From CAYJPV01 sp964372095 (GTDB taxonomy: Bacteria; Acidobacteriota; Vicinamibacteria; Vicinamibacterales; JAKQTR01), in the NCBI GenBank assembly GCA_964372095.1, contig CAYJPV010000004.1:238570-302569 (forward strand): a stretch of 64,000 bases of DNA. Direction: 5' to 3'. The position numbers were made by a program, and so were the translations under genes. The notes under the pieces were generated by a model, which was not told the DNA's origin, searched no databases, and saw nothing but the letters and a program-made list of their open reading frames with translations. Shown here piece after piece: positions 54,506-63,814 of this stretch (position 1 is the stretch's first letter; every line of letters begins with the position of its first letter).

Positions 54506-55052
54506 GTTCATGCCGTGGTCGAACGTCGACTCGAACGGCAGGTTGCCGTCCTCGGGTCAGTACCTGACGCGGCCGTGCAGCTGTCCATGGAGTCGATTCT
54601 CCTCGGACTCTCTCTGCCCGCTTTCGTACCAAGCGGCCCTCGCGCCCGAACTCGAATCGCTGGGGTGTGCCGCCCTTCATGTAGCCGATCGAGGCGCTCA
54701 GTTGGCCCCCGGCCGACACCTCGTACACGTACGCGCCGTCCTTCCATTCGCCGCGGTAGCGCGAGGTTCCGTACGACCGGACGACATCGGTGGGCGATCC
54801 GTCGAGTGCCATGGGGATTTCGCCATCGCTGCGCACCAAGACCACCGCATCTTTTTCGCCGCGCATCCTGATCCTCGGTCCCGTGTTGGGCCCCTGTTGC
54901 TCGTTGGCGCGGCCCTCGGTGCGGTCCTCGACGTAGACCCACTCGCCGTCCAACGCCCGCAAACCGTCGGGCTGCGCCGGAGGCTGCCTCGCGGTCGCGC
55001 CGAGTGTTGCGAGGAGTGCGAGCGCCGTTGCGAGCCACATACGAACGTGCAT
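54450..55052 (-). CDS. Secreted hypothetical protein, probably altered C-terminus
   Basis: 200 residues as read. The signal peptide (WLATALALLATLGATA, cleavage near ARQ) and a beta-rich body (GEWVYVEDRTEGRANEQQGP, later YVYEVSAGGQLSASIGYMKG and GTPQRFEFGREGRLVRKR) look like a real small secreted lipocalin-like protein. After about residue 150 the sequence becomes Arg/Pro-rich and overlaps the esterase fragment, so the natural C-terminus is probably lost. GGGAAC lies ahead of the ATG. Function unknown. Confidence 0.6.
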   Translation of the reverse strand: MHVRMWLATALALLATLGATARQPPAQPDGLRALDGEWVYVEDRTEGRANEQQGPNTGPRIRMRGEKDAVVLVRSDGEIPMALDGSPTDVVRSYGTSRYRGEWKDGAYVYEVSAGGQLSASIGYMKGGTPQRFEFGREGRLVRKRAERVRGESTPWTAARPRQVLTRGRQPAVRVDVRPRHELASPVRHLSIPDVTAKGL

Positions 55053-55164
55053 GGTGGAGTTCCCTTTTCACGTGTCGAACAACGAAGAGTCCGGCCCTTT
55101 GGGCGCAAAGTCGAACCCAAAGGAGTAGGTGATCGTGATCCAGTCCGCTTACTCGACTTCGTGC

Positions 55165-55300
55165 CTATCCGACCTCGTCACAGAAGTTCAGGAAGTCCGT
55201 CGTGCGCGGCGCGATCCCGAGTTGCCTGAACTTGTGCGCCACCTGGCCCCGGTGATAGGTCGAGTGGTTGAGACCGAGGTCATGCGGTCCCGGCGGCAAG
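55165..55300 (-). pseudogene. DinB-family protein, C-terminal fragment
   Basis: Reading left: LPPGPHDLGLNHSTYHRGQV, then AHKFRQLGIAPRTTDFLNFC and DEVG before the stop at 55165-55167. HxxHRGQ-like histidines of DinB metal-binding four-helix proteins are visible (NHSTYHRGQ). The N-terminal three helices are absent. Confidence 0.75.
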
Positions 55301-55471
55301 CCGCAAACGGGTGTCGCATTCGTCGTTGGTGAAGGTCATCCCCAAGCTCGACACGAGTCGATGAGAGAACTGGGCGCTGGGCCTCGTACCATGCCGGCTG
55401 GCGTTGTCGCCAAGGACGAGGACGACAGGGCCTTCATTAGGGCCCGTTTGGAAACGAAGGTATCGACCGAC

Positions 55472-55985
55472 TTACCTGGCCGCGCCTCGATACCCGACCC
55501 GATCGAGAAACGCCTGCACGGCATCGTTGAAGAGCGCCGGCTGTTCCATTGGAATCAGGTGGGCGGCGCGCGGGACGATGTCGCGGGTGGCATTCGGCAT
55601 GCCGGCACAGATCGCGCCGGCGTGGGCATGAACATCCGGGTGGTCGAATTCGCCCACGAGCACGAGCGCCGGAATCGTGATCTCCTGCAAGCGCTTGAGG
55701 GCCGGAACGGCTGGCGGCGCCGCAGGGCGCTCGCCGGGCGTCTCGGCGGCGATCGACCGGGGGTTCTTCGCGATCAACTCGATAACCCGCTGGCGCGCGG
55801 CCCGGTTCTCCGAGTAGATCGCCCACGGATCCTCGGCCGCAAACCACCGCCTGATCTCCTCCCGGTCGTTAGGCCCGCGTTTCGGAGCGTGGCCTCCGCG
55901 CGTCATCATGTGCTGGGTATACGGGAACCCGCCCACGACGACACGGACGTTCAACCGGGCCAGAGACTTCGGAGTGTTCAGCAGG
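55472..55985 (-). pseudogene. Alpha/beta hydrolase, C-terminal fragment
   Basis: The frame holds the cap and last strands of an alpha/beta hydrolase: IRRWFAAEDPWAIYSENRAA, IPALVLVGEFDHPDVHAHAG (catalytic-acid strand) and RAAHLIPMEQPALFNDAVQA (catalytic His). The nucleophile-elbow part is missing. Upstream it changes at ~55985 into the end of the next gene, so it is a fragment. Confidence 0.72.
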
Positions 55986-56001
55986 GACCGGCTGTCGCCG
56001 A

Positions 56002-57192
56002 CTACTTCCCCATCCGCTTCCGGACCGCGGCCAGTCGGGCCTCGAGGATCGGCTGCAACCGCGCAAAGGCCTCGGGCGAATCGTGCTGCCTGGCCTTCGC
56101 CAGGCAGCGCTCCCATCCCGCAGCCGCGTCAGCCCACCGCCCGGCGTTCTCGTAGGCGGTTGCCACGTGCCATTCGGCCTCGAAGTCCTCCGGCCGCTCG
56201 TCGCGGTTGAAGGTCGCCAACGCGATCACCGCGTCGTACTTCTTCTCGGCACCCCACTTGACCTTCAAGTGCCAATCCGCCATGCGCCCGAGCCCGATCT
56301 CGTAGCCGAAGCGGTCGGCCAGGCCCTTCCTGTAAGCCCGGATGGCATCCCCGCCCCGCACGGCCACGTCTTCCGGTAGTGTGGACCAGTCGGCGAAGAG
56401 GATGCGAAGGCCGTCGTAGAGCGTCTTGAGGTGCAACGACCCGTGGTTGGCCTCCGGTTCGGCATCGAACGACCAGGTGAGGCCGCGAGGCCGCCGACTG
56501 CCGAGCCACGAGCCAAACGCCGCGAGGTCCTTGGTGAGTTCAGGCTGGCTGCCCTGCGTGTAGAAAAGGAACTGCGTTCGCTCCGGCCTGGCGGCGAGCG
56601 CTTGCTCGAGCATCGCCGCGACCCGCCCGTAGTCGAACTCGGCGAACATCGGCCCAGCCGACAGCACGCCTCGCATCAAGTCCGGCGCGGCCAACATCCC
56701 GTGGAGCAGGAAGAGTGCGCTCGAGGAATGGCCGAGGAACACCCGATAGGGGACCGTGCGGTAGCGCGTGTCGACCAACGGAACGAGCTCGTGTCTGATC
56801 GATTGCAACACGGCGTCGGCGCGGCCGGAACCCGAGCGCCCCTCCTTGGCATAGAGCGCGAACCACGTAGGATCGTAGCGAGCCGACACCACGATCATCG
56901 GGGGCACGACGCCGGCGGTGGCCAGAGTGCCGACCAGACCGCTCACGGCCGCGAAGTGGCACTGGAACGCGATGAGTACCGGGTAGCGTGCGGTGCCCGC
57001 CTCGTAGCCCGACGGAAGCGCGATGTCGAGCTGAACGGGGGCTCCGAACACCTTGGACGGCATCACGATCGACGTGCCGATGACGATGTCCCGTGGCGCC
57101 CGTTCCGGCGGCGGGGCGGACTGTGTGAGAGCTCGAGCCGAGACGAGGACGACGAACGCGGTCGCAACGAGCGGGTGGGTCAACCTGACCAT
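56002..57192 (-). CDS. Secreted esterase (alpha/beta hydrolase, esterase-D type)
   Basis: 396 residues. A signal peptide (HPLVATAFVVLVSARALTQS) precedes an Esterase/Fes-like domain: DIALPSGYEAGTARYPVLIA, the nucleophile elbow FLGHSSSALFLLHGM (Ser ~173) and late His in EANHGSLHLKTLYDGLRILF. The last ~110 residues are helical and TPR-like (EWHVATAYENAGRWADAAAG). Such proteins hydrolyse esters of siderophores, lipids or sugars in the periplasm. The gene looks complete, unlike its neighbours. A 160-base gap separates it from the divergent regulator gene. Confidence 0.83.
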   Translation of the reverse strand: MVRLTHPLVATAFVVLVSARALTQSAPPPERAPRDIVIGTSIVMPSKVFGAPVQLDIALPSGYEAGTARYPVLIAFQCHFAAVSGLVGTLATAGVVPPMIVVSARYDPTWFALYAKEGRSGSGRADAVLQSIRHELVPLVDTRYRTVPYRVFLGHSSSALFLLHGMLAAPDLMRGVLSAGPMFAEFDYGRVAAMLEQALAARPERTQFLFYTQGSQPELTKDLAAFGSWLGSRRPRGLTWSFDAEPEANHGSLHLKTLYDGLRILFADWSTLPEDVAVRGGDAIRAYRKGLADRFGYEIGLGRMADWHLKVKWGAEKKYDAVIALATFNRDERPEDFEAEWHVATAYENAGRWADAAAGWERCLAKARQHDSPEAFARLQPILEARLAAVRKRMGK

Positions 57193-57352
57193 CGAGGACT
57201 CCTTTCAATCGATCCCAGGGTAGGCGGTCGCTCCGCGGCTGACAAGATAACCGCGGTACCTCTATCGAGAAAGTGACTCCAGTACTCCGGTCTCGGCTGC
57301 CGTCAAGTCGGTCATGGGCGGCGTGCCAGAGGCCGATGTACCATAGAGGCCG

Positions 57353-58387
57353 ATGGACCCTGGCATCCTGCTCGGCAGCCTGGCCGCCCTTCTGTTCGGG
57401 ATTGCCGCGATCCTGATCGCCTACCGTCTCGACAAGGCCTATCGCCACCCGTTCCTTGGCGACTACGTGATGTTGCTGGTCCTGTCGGCCGCCTGGGGCT
57501 TCGCCCTGTGGACGGTGCCGGCGTTTCTCTCGGCTGGCGGACCCGCGGTCGGGCGACCGGCAGGACTGGCGCGTCTGCCACTGGTATCGAAGTGGTTCGG
57601 GTTTCCTTTCCATCTCCTGCAGCTCTACTTCTTGGTGTTGGCGCTGTCGGGCCTGCTCGAACGACCGGTGTCGCGGACCTTCCGCCGGGCTTTTCTCGCG
57701 GTCTCCGCGGTCGTGTTGACTGTGCTCCTCAGCGCCCTTCTGAACATGCTGCGGGGAGGCGACCGGACCGTCTTCACCGTGTTGCACGACGCGACGACGT
57801 GGGCCTATCTGACGATGCAGGCGCTCATCCTGGGCTGGGGAGGCTGGCGAGCCGGTTGGGTGGCCGACCCAACGCGCCAACGGACGGCACGGTGGTTCTC
57901 GCTGCTCTATCTTGGCGGGTTCGCCGCGTACTACGGGCTCACCACCTGGGTCACGCGGTCGACGACGATCTGTGCGTGGATCTTCGCGGCCTACCACTGG
58001 CCGCCGCTCGTGGTCCTGGCTCTGGGCCTGCGGCAGGGCTTCGCGGCCGCGTCGGCCACAGCCTCGCCAAAGGCGCTCTCGGCGTGGCTCGATCGATTCG
58101 GCCTCACCGACCGCGAACGGGACATCGTCACCCGACTGATCGACGGCCAGTCGAATCGCCGCATGGCCGACGAGCTCTTCCTGTCGCATCAGACGGTGAA
58201 GAACTACGTGAGCCGGATCTACCGGAAGCTGGATGTCTCAAGTCGCGTCGAACTCATCGTTGCCTTGCGGAAGGCTGACGAGTCCGCCGCGCGTGGCATG
58301 GAACGAACGGGATCCCGCAGTGATCCGCCGCCAGCCATGCTGCGGACAGACGCCGAGGGCGTCGCCGAGCGCAACCACATCTGTTGA
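57353..58387 (+). CDS. Membrane-bound LuxR-type regulator
   Basis: 344 residues. About seven hydrophobic helices fill residues 1-230 (LLGSLAALLFGIAAILIAY, YVMLLVLSAAWGFALWTVPA and others). The C-terminal LuxR helix-turn-helix is DRERDIVTRLIDGQSNRRMA then HQTVKNYVSRIYRKLDV (residues ~250-305). A membrane sensor joined to a DNA-binding output is likely. The last ~35 residues are of low complexity and overlap the antisense kinase fragment, so the natural C-terminus may be altered. It diverges from the esterase gene. Confidence 0.82.
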   Translation: MDPGILLGSLAALLFGIAAILIAYRLDKAYRHPFLGDYVMLLVLSAAWGFALWTVPAFLSAGGPAVGRPAGLARLPLVSKWFGFPFHLLQLYFLVLALSGLLERPVSRTFRRAFLAVSAVVLTVLLSALLNMLRGGDRTVFTVLHDATTWAYLTMQALILGWGGWRAGWVADPTRQRTARWFSLLYLGGFAAYYGLTTWVTRSTTICAWIFAAYHWPPLVVLALGLRQGFAAASATASPKALSAWLDRFGLTDRERDIVTRLIDGQSNRRMADELFLSHQTVKNYVSRIYRKLDVSSRVELIVALRKADESAARGMERTGSRSDPPPAMLRTDAEGVAERNHIC

Positions 58388-58583
58388 CGAGGCCGAAGTC
58401 CAGGACCTTCGCGCGCTCTCCGTCGCTAGCCTGGTCGAGGAGGACGTTCTCCGGCTTGAGGTCGCGGCGGGGCAGCCGGTGCCGATCGGCAAGCGAGGCG
58501 GCCGAACCGACTCCGGACAGAACCCCGTCGGGTAGCTGACCTCCACGCCGTCTGCGCACGGCAGCTGGCTGCGTGTGGGCAGG
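58387..58583 (-). pseudogene. Ser/Thr protein kinase fragment
   Basis: Reading left: RHRLPRRDLKPENVLLDQAS then DGERAKVLDFGLV carries the Hanks-kinase catalytic loop (RDLKPEN) and DFG. Only ~40 residues of the domain remain. The fragment begins right at the 129-bp repeat and fades after DFGLV. Confidence 0.72.
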
Positions 58584-58712
58584 GCCGTGTCTCGGCGTTC
58601 CAGGCGTCCGGGTACGGGAGCCGGCGCGCAGAACCGGGCCGCATAAGGGGCGTTCGGTTAACCTCGCTGCCGAAAGGCCCCAAGGAGGGTGCCCTAATAC
58701 GTCCTATCGTGC
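58584..58712. repeat. 129-bp dispersed repeat, copy 2
   Basis: Matches copy 1 (54027-54155) base for base as far as I can read. It separates the kinase fragment from the DNA-alkylation-repair gene. Confidence 0.92.
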
Positions 58713-58777
58713 AAGGAAGAGGGTTCCGGGCATGAATGGGCACGCGCTCGCATTGCGGCATGCCACTCCAGCGACAC

Positions 58778-59479
58778 CTACATCCTCAACTTCTCCTTCA
58801 ACCGGTCGGTGGTCAGATGCTTCACCACGTCGAACGGCTCGCAGCCGCCGCTGGCGGAGGTGAACGCGATCGGTCCCACAGCCCGCGCAACCGTCAGAGC
58901 CGCCGCGTTCAACACAGCGCTCCGCTTTCCGATCCCCATCAGCGCCGCGCCCATGGACAGGCGAACCTTCTCGGTCTCTTCTCCGATCGTGCCCGCGATG
59001 CGTTCGACATGGGCGAGGAAGAACCCCTCGGTCGGTGCCTTCTTGCCGGAGAACTTCGACACCTCGTAGAGCAAGCCGTATCCGCAATCGCGACGCACGG
59101 GGTCGTCGCTTCTGACCCAACGGTCGGCAAGCTCGACCACGAATGACGTCTTCGCGAGCGTGGCATCGCAGGATGCAAACACGTGCGCCAGCATGCCGCC
59201 GGCCAGTTGCTCGACCTGTGTCTCGGCCTGGTCAGGGGTGATCCGCGCGGGGTCGTCGACGAGAAGCGCGATGACTCTGGCTTCGTAGACGTCGGACGTC
59301 CAGAGCGCCACCGAAAGCTCCCGGTTGCGCCCGATCTGCTTGGCCAGCTTGCGCAGCCGTGTGAGGCCAATCCCGCAACTCTTCATGCCCGCGGTGCGCG
59401 AGCCCAGCGCCTCCCAGTTGCGCATGCCCCGCTCGTCGCGTTCGGCGTGGAGCAGATCGAGGACTTCGGATACGGTCAT
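58778..59479 (-). CDS. DNA alkylation repair (AlkD-like HEAT) protein
   Basis: 233 residues. The helical-repeat signature is EALGSRTAGMKSCGIGLTRL, ELSVALWTSDVYEARVIALL, then DRWVRSDDPVRRDCGYGLLY. This is the PF08713-type DNA_alkylation fold, which binds damaged DNA; glycosylase activity cannot be judged here. ATG 59479 has AGGAGG nine bases ahead and is preferred over 59512. It ends 65 bases from repeat copy 2 and looks intact. Confidence 0.82.
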   Translation of the reverse strand: MTVSEVLDLLHAERDERGMRNWEALGSRTAGMKSCGIGLTRLRKLAKQIGRNRELSVALWTSDVYEARVIALLVDDPARITPDQAETQVEQLAGGMLAHVFASCDATLAKTSFVVELADRWVRSDDPVRRDCGYGLLYEVSKFSGKKAPTEGFFLAHVERIAGTIGEETEKVRLSMGAALMGIGKRSAVLNAAALTVARAVGPIAFTSASGGCEPFDVVKHLTTDRLKEKLRM

Positions 59480-59602
59480 CGGGGGAAACCTCCTTGAGTC
59501 CAGTGACATCATGCATAGGGCGAAGCGTAACGCCTCACTCAGATCACTGGCCCACCTCCACGAATGGGTGGGCCAGGTCCGTGGGAGCCCGCCTGGTTCT
59601 CG

Positions 59603-59953
59603 CTATTCCGACCAGACGGCCAGCTCGTACCCTGAGGGATCGCGGAAATGAAAGCGCTTTCCCCCCGGAAACGCATAGATGTCCCTGACGATCGTGCCAC
59701 CGTTCGCCTTCACGGCCTCCTGCACGAGAGGAAGATCGAGCGCGTAGAGAACGACCAACGGACCGCCGGGAGAGGCTGCGTCGGCCTTGGCGAACCCGCC
59801 GGCGAGTCGCCCGTCGGCAAAGGAGGTGTAGTCGGGGCCGTAGTCCGTGAACGCCCAGCCGAACACAGTCGAATAGAAGTGCTTCGCGACATGAACGTCG
59901 GTGACCTGAAACTCGATGTAGTCGATGCGTCGGTCATGGTCCCGCTGCGGCAT
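59603..59953 (-). CDS. VOC/glyoxalase-family protein
   Basis: 116 residues, one VOC domain: RRIDYIEFQVTDVHVAKHFY, FGWAFTDYGPDYTSFADGRL and RFHFRDPSGYELAVWSE. Metal-binding positions His/Glu are partly conserved (Glu in DYIEF, Glu in YELAV). VOC proteins handle aldehydes, antibiotics or other small molecules; the substrate is unknown. GGAGG lies six bases before ATG 59953. Confidence 0.85.
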   Translation of the reverse strand: MPQRDHDRRIDYIEFQVTDVHVAKHFYSTVFGWAFTDYGPDYTSFADGRLAGGFAKADAASPGGPLVVLYALDLPLVQEAVKANGGTIVRDIYAFPGGKRFHFRDPSGYELAVWSE

Positions 59954-60251
59954 CAGTGCCTCCAAAGGCGTGAAGCGAGAAGCTGGAAATCAAGCAGCTT
60001 GGCGATCGCGCTCACCCGCGCTCGCCGAGCCGACACCATGGTGTTGCGGCAGCCTCAGACTAGCACATCACACCCGGTGAACCGCCCACCGCCCGTGTGG
60101 TTGATCACGCCAACGGCGAGCCTGATTGTCCGCCACGGCTCGCCGGCCCCTTCCATTCGAACCGCGCGCCCATTGATCCGCGTTTCTTCTTCGTCGATCC
60201 AGCCAGCCGACTATTTCTTGGCATTCGAGACCCTGCGACGTGAGTCGCGCA
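59954..60251. other. Gap between VOC gene and VOC fragment
   Basis: About 300 bases with no supported gene. Confidence 0.4.
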
Positions 60252-60733
60252 CTATTTCCCAAACTCAACGCCGTCATTCCGCTCTTGCACAACAGCTTGA
60301 AGATGAAAGGCGGCAGGGTCCTTGAGGAACTCAAGCCAGATTCCGTGGGTCTGGGTGGGCGCAACAACCACGCGACGCGGCTCACCGGCGTCGTGCCGGA
60401 ACTCGATACCGGCCATCGCCAGGTGCCGGCGAACGACGTCCAGATCGCGCACCAGCACGCTTGCGCCGATCACGGGGCGGCCAACGACTCGCTGGTGTGA
60501 TCCGGGCACGACCACCACATCACCGCCGTCGAGGCTCACGACGGTCGCGCCCGACGGTTCCGGCACTGCCGCTGTCCGTGCCGAGCGTGCTCCCCCGAGG
60601 TTCACCAGAAGCCGTGCGAGCTCCTCACGGGCGTCTGTCGCGATCCAGATCGACTGGAACGCCACGGCGCCATTCGGGTGATTGAAGTGCTCGAGCCTGT
60701 CGGTCGGCGAGCGGTTGTCGCGGACCACGAAAG
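60252..60733 (-). pseudogene. VOC-family protein, 5'-truncated at the repeat
   Basis: Reading left from the repeat, the frame holds DRLEHFNHPNGAVAFQSIWI, TDAREELARLLVNLGGARSA and THGIWLEFLKDPAAF, a two-part VOC/glyoxalase-like protein. The N-terminal half is gone; the frame instead opens inside the 129-bp repeat. Probably inactive. Confidence 0.72.
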
Positions 60734-60862
60734 GCCGTGTCTCGGCGTTCCAGACGTCCGGGTACGGGAGCCGGCGCGCAGAACCGGGCCGCATAAGGGG
60801 CGTTCGGTTAACCTCGCTGCCGAAAGGCCCCAAGGAGGGTGCCCTAATACGTCCTATCGTGC
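60734..60862. repeat. 129-bp dispersed repeat, copy 3
   Basis: Differs from copies 1 and 2 by one base (CAGACG in place of CAGGCG). It sits between the truncated VOC gene and the Uma2 gene. Confidence 0.92.
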
Positions 60863-60907
60863 CGTCGTGGCCTCAATCGTGCGAGCCGACGATGCAGGAG
60901 AACGCCC

Positions 60908-61474
60908 ATGCCGCGAATGCCACCCTTCGATCGCCCCGCCACCTACGATGACTTGATCGCGCTGTCGGATCTGTTCATCGCCGAGATCGTCAACGGCGAG
61001 CTTCACGGCACAAGGCGCCTCCCGCCACAGGCGAGTCGAGCCTCGTCGGCGCTCGGCTATCCCATCTGCGACGCCTACGACGAGCGACGACGCGGACCCG
61101 ATGGCTGGGTCGTGCTTCGCGCGGTCGAAGTTCACCTGGGTGCAGACGTGGTCGTGCCCGACTGGGCGGCATGGCGGCGCAGCAGACTGCCAGCGCTGAG
61201 GGAACTCGACTACATCTCTCTCCCGCCCGACTGGGTGTGTGAAGTGCTGACGCCCGAGACGGTGGCGTTCGACAAGGCGCGGAAGCTCCCGGTGTACGCC
61301 AGAGAAGGCGTTCCGTACGCGTGGCTGCTGGATACGGACTTGGGAATGCTGGACGTGCTGCGCCTCGAGAACGGCCACTGGGCGATTCTGGCGACGCACG
61401 GCGGGGATGAGGCCGTCCGCGCGGAACCGTTCGACGAGATCGAACTGAACCTGGCCGCGTGTTGGGCGGACTGA
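60908..61474 (+). CDS. Uma2-family (DUF820) restriction-nuclease-like protein
   Basis: 188 residues. The Uma2 pattern is seen: ATYDDLIALSDLFIAEIVNG, VVLRAVEVHLGADVVVPDWA and WVCEVLTPETVAFDKARKLP, with the PD-(D/E)XK-type acids in VVVPDWA, CEVLTPE and DKARK. Its genomic role is unknown; many copies are typical of cyanobacteria and soil bacteria. It starts 46 bases after repeat copy 3. Confidence 0.87.
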   Translation: MPRMPPFDRPATYDDLIALSDLFIAEIVNGELHGTRRLPPQASRASSALGYPICDAYDERRRGPDGWVVLRAVEVHLGADVVVPDWAAWRRSRLPALRELDYISLPPDWVCEVLTPETVAFDKARKLPVYAREGVPYAWLLDTDLGMLDVLRLENGHWAILATHGGDEAVRAEPFDEIELNLAACWAD

Positions 61475-61597
61475 GGGTGGTCGACCGGCTTCGGACGGCC
61501 GTCTGGGCGAGGCCGCGATCACTCCCGGTGACCCTGGCGGTATACTGGAACCACGTCACCGCGCGCCAGCGGCTGACGGCCTAGCAGGACGGGGTCC

Positions 61598-61837
61598 GTG
61601 ATCAGCAGATACATCGCCGAAGCGCTGCACCGAGCCAGATATGATGTCGTTGATGGTGGCCTGTACTGTGCCACGGTCACGGGCTTGCCGGGCGTCATTG
61701 CCACAGGCAAGACGCTGGAAACGTGCCGTGACGAGCTCGTCGAGGTCATCGAAGAATGGCTGCTTGTCCGGGTGGCCCAGGGGCTGAAGATCCCTCGTCT
61801 CGGCACCGCAACGGTGCAGGTCAAGCGGGCCAGCTGA
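61598..61837 (+). CDS. HicB-family antitoxin
   Basis: 79 residues. The partial RNase H fold HicB core is YCATVTGLPGVIATGKTLET then CRDELVEVIEEWLLVRVAQG. It precedes and overlaps the HicA toxin gene (TGATG). HicB proteins neutralise HicA and often repress the pair. GTG 61598 is the likely start. Confidence 0.86.
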   Translation: MISRYIAEALHRARYDVVDGGLYCATVTGLPGVIATGKTLETCRDELVEVIEEWLLVRVAQGLKIPRLGTATVQVKRAS

Positions 61838-62055
61838 TGCCGCCGTTCGGGCCAATCAGCCGTCGCAGGCTCATTTCCGGCCTCAGGAAGCTTGGCTTCA
61901 CCGGGCCCTTGTCGGGTGGCCGCCACGAGTTCATGGTGCGCGGCAACACCGTCCTCACGATTCCGAATCCCCACACCGGCGACATCGGCGTCGGACTTCT
62001 CGCCGTCATCCTTAAACAGGCGGGCGTCTCTCGAGCTGAATGGGAACGCGTGTAG
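61837..62055 (+). CDS. HicA-family mRNA interferase toxin
   Basis: 72 residues. RRRLISGLRKLGFTGPLSGG then RHEFMVRGNTVLTIPNPH is the double-stranded-RNA-binding-like HicA fold, with the catalytic His in GGRHEF. The C-terminal IGVGLLAVILKQAGVSRAEW is also typical. It cuts mRNA when free of HicB. Confidence 0.88.
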   Translation: MPPFGPISRRRLISGLRKLGFTGPLSGGRHEFMVRGNTVLTIPNPHTGDIGVGLLAVILKQAGVSRAEWERV

Positions 62056-62136
62056 GCCCCTCGACCGAATCTCGACACGTCCACGACCGAAACCCTACCC
62101 GGCCAGGCCGCCGATCGGCGAAGAAGGCGCCCACGT

Positions 62137-63814
62137 ATGTCCCGGTTGTCCGGATGGCTGCGCTCCCCCCGCAGCCTCCCGCTCCTGCTCGGCCTCGTCG
62201 TCGTCCTGCCGGCGGTCACGCTTGTCGCGCTTGGCGTGCGGCTGCTCGCGCAGGACCGCGCCCTGGCGGCGCAGCGCCGGGCCGAAATTGCGCAGGCCTC
62301 CGCCGACCGCGCCGTGCGCGCGCTCGAGCAGGAACTGGCCGCCGTCACGCGCCGGATCGGCGACGCCGTCTGGACGATCGACGCGCCAGCGGCTGGCACG
62401 GTCCACGTGGTGATCGCGGGCGCCGGGATTCGCGTCGAACCGCCCGCGGCCATCGCGTGGCATCCGGCGCCGCCGCCGCTTCCGGAACCGCCGTTACGGC
62501 CGTTCGACGCCGCCTCCGTCGCCGAATTCCAGGACGAAGATTTCCCGCGGGCGCTCGCCCTGACGCGCCCGCTGGTTCCGCATCCCGACCCGGCGACGCG
62601 CGCGGGCGCGCTGCTGGGCCAGGCGCGCCTGCTCCGCAAACTGAAACGCCTCGACGAGGCGGCCGCCAGTTTCGATGACCTGGCCGCCATCACCGGCGTC
62701 GCCATCGCCGGCGTGCCGGCCGACCTGGTCGCGCGGCAGGCGCGCTGCGCGATTGCGCAGAGCCAGGGCGACAAACGCACGCTTCGCGACAGCGTCGGTC
62801 GCGATGGCGATGGCGGAGGAGCGTACGGTCGCGCGGCCTGACGTCGTGGCCACGCGCCCCGCCGCGGACACCGGTCTCCCGTGGACCGTGATCGCCACCA
62901 TGCCCGCCGAGGCCGACCTCGACGGCCTCGCCGCGCGCGAGCGCAGTTTGCTGGCGGGCCTCGCGGCCGTGCTGATCCTCGCAGCCGCGGGCGCGTTCCT
63001 GGTCGTGCGTGCCCGCCGGCAGGAGATCGCGCTCTCGCGCCTGCAGTCGGACTTCGTCTCGGCGGTGTCGCACGAGTTTCGGACGCCGCTCACGGCCCTC
63101 GGCCAGTTCAACGAGCTGCTGGCGGAGGGGGACGCGTCGCGGTCGGAGGGCGACGAGCTGCCGGCAGAGACGCGACGGTTGTACCATCAGGCCCAGGCGA
63201 GGGCGACCGAGCGGCTGCGCCGGCTGGTCGAGTCGCTGCTCGATTTCGGGCGCATGGAGGCGGGCCGGCGGCCGTACACGTTCCAGCCGGTGGACGCTGG
63301 CGCGCTCGTGCGCGACACGGTCGACGAGTTCCGCGCCGGCCTCTCCGGGCCCGGGCCCGACGGCCGCGGGTTCGATGTGCGCTGCGAGATTGAGGCCGGC
63401 GACCATCCGATTCAGGCCGATGCCGACGCGCTCTCGCGCGCCATCTGGAACCTGCTCGACAACGCCGTGAAGTACTCGGGCGAGCAACGGGAGGTTCACA
63501 TTACGATGCGGCGTACACCGCCGGCAGGCGCGCCATCGGCGCCGGAGGTCGCCATTGCCGTGCGCGACGCCGGCATCGGGATTCCCCGGCGCGAACAGGC
63601 GCACGTGTTCCAGAAGTTCTTCCGCGGCGAGGGCGCAACCGCGGCGCGCATCAAGGGCACCGGCATCGGCCTCGCCATGGCGCAGCACTTCGTCTCGGCC
63701 CACGGCGGCCGCATCGTCGTCGAGAGCGAGCCGGGGCGCGGAAGTACGTTTACGATTCTGTTACCGGCCGATGAGCAGGGGCTAGGGACCAGGCGCCAGG
63801 CGCTCGTTCAGTGA
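62137..63814 (+). pseudogene. Sensor histidine kinase with internal deletion and frameshift
   Basis: The first frame (62137-62841) has a membrane helix (SLPLLLGLVVVLPAVTLVAL) and a periplasmic part up to about RCAIAQSQGDKRTL. A second frame (from ~62820) continues with TRPAADTGLPWTVIATMPAE, a second membrane helix and a complete kinase core: HisKA FVSAVSHEFRTPLTALGQFN, N-box WNLLDNAVKYS, G-boxes RDAGIGIPR and GTGIGLAMAQHF. The join near 62815 lacks a large part of the periplasmic sensor expected for this architecture and shifts the frame. The kinase part could still be made from an internal start but would lack its sensor. Confidence 0.75.

Noticed and set aside
56431..57276. 281-residue plus-strand ORF
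   Set aside because: Antisense to the secreted esterase, which has a signal peptide and nucleophile elbow.
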